Shown here one piece after another: positions 43,694 through 43,881 of a stretch of DNA of 43,881 bases. Source of the DNA: Trichomonas tenax (lineage: Eukaryota; Parabasalia; Trichomonadida; Trichomonadidae); assembly GCA_023091735.1 (NCBI GenBank), contig JALKBU010000385.1, positions 1 through 43,881 of the forward strand, read 5' to 3'. Made by a program: the position numbers and the translations under genes. Position 1 is the first letter of the stretch, and each line of letters begins with the position of its first letter. A model generated the notes under the pieces. The model ran no database searches. It had not been told where the DNA came from and saw nothing but the letters and a program-made list of their open reading frames with translations.

Positions 43694-43881
43694 ATGAGCA
43701 TTAAAACATTTGATCTAAGGTCTTTAGGTTTCACAGGAAAAGAATTATCAAAAGTAATGAATGATTTTGATGATGGCGAATTTCCATCTTATTTACAAAA
43801 TTTAAAAGCACTTGCAGAGATATTAAATGATTTCAAATATAGTGGTCCATTAAATAAAAAGTCAATAATAAACTTTTTATA
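43694..43881 (+). CDS. Maverick-like protein, 5' part only
   Basis: From the ATG (MSIKTFDLRSLGFTGKELS) the frame is open to the end of the window, 62 codons. It is helical and charged (KVMNDFDDGEFPSYLQNLKA). The T-rich leader with TTAATATTAAT resembles those of other genes in these elements. Unknown function; the gene is cut by the window end. Confidence 0.45.
   Translation, partial: MSIKTFDLRSLGFTGKELSKVMNDFDDGEFPSYLQNLKALAEILNDFKYSGPLNKKSIINFL

Larger units (their letters stand above)
43450..43881. mobile_element. Start of a third Maverick-like element (runs off the window)
   Basis: Two closely spaced small ORFs with AT-rich leaders follow a possible terminus. The first shares its leader and hairpin insert with a gene of the left fragment. 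Only the first 430 bases are in view. Confidence 0.5.

Noticed and set aside
1..43881. CRISPR array, rRNA genes or bacterial operon
   Set aside because: No regularly spaced direct repeats, no rRNA-like sequence and no Shine-Dalgarno-led gene clusters are visible; the gene content is eukaryotic.

Overview
The window looks like nuclear DNA of a parabasalid protist, most likely Trichomonas vaginalis or a close relative. The DNA is AT-rich, and most genes are intron-less single ORFs with very short 5' and 3' flanks. Several starts are preceded by a TCA(C/T)T-type initiator (Inr) 7-30 bases upstream. Many stop codons sit in a TAAA context, the poly(A)-signal style known from T. vaginalis. The gene mix (ankyrin-repeat proteins, CK1 kinases, GAF-phosphodiesterase) and fragments of Maverick/Polinton-like elements fit that genus. 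The species is inferred; no search was run.

Layout. (1) Bases 1-3330 are a decayed piece of a Maverick-like element: a divergent gene pair, a capsid-like protein, an HNH endonuclease and a two-copy Cys-containing repeat protein. (2) 4205-13276 holds a SUN-like membrane protein, a large four-GAF cyclic-nucleotide phosphodiesterase, a TRAPP-like trafficking protein with no ATG, a small surface membrane protein and a CK1-family kinase with a CCC tail. (3) About 2 kb without genes, then a 1108-residue disordered protein and an ankyrin protein. (4) 20454-24027 is a graveyard: a WD40-type gene with several stops and two frameshifts, and next to it a broken gene with a phage-tail (gp10 C-terminal-like) domain. 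(5) 24620-36024 carries ribosomal proteins eL38 and eL20, an ankyrin-RING protein, a frameshifted ankyrin gene, two small membrane proteins (one Tim17/22/23-like, probably hydrogenosomal), a BAR-like coiled-coil protein, an RRM-like protein and a second CK1 kinase. (6) 36291-39818 is the catalytic subunit of DNA polymerase zeta (Rev3). (7) A second Maverick-like fragment (about 39840-41945, with a KilA-N gene) abuts a broken GPH/sucrose-type transporter gene, and a third such element starts near 43450 and runs off the window.

The host genes are mostly independent housekeeping and signalling genes, not an operon. What ties groups together is cis-sequence: the two ribosomal protein genes share a TTCGAwACGGTT plus CCTTT module, and several unrelated host genes carry a TTTACRTGTCA-like motif close upstream. 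The most unusual signal is in the Maverick-like parts. Two ORFs at opposite ends of the window carry the same in-frame tandem pair of three-base-loop hairpins, with different but still complementary stem bases and a shared leader. Related single hairpins lie in or beside other genes of the left fragment. This resembles a mobile hairpin element living inside coding sequence.
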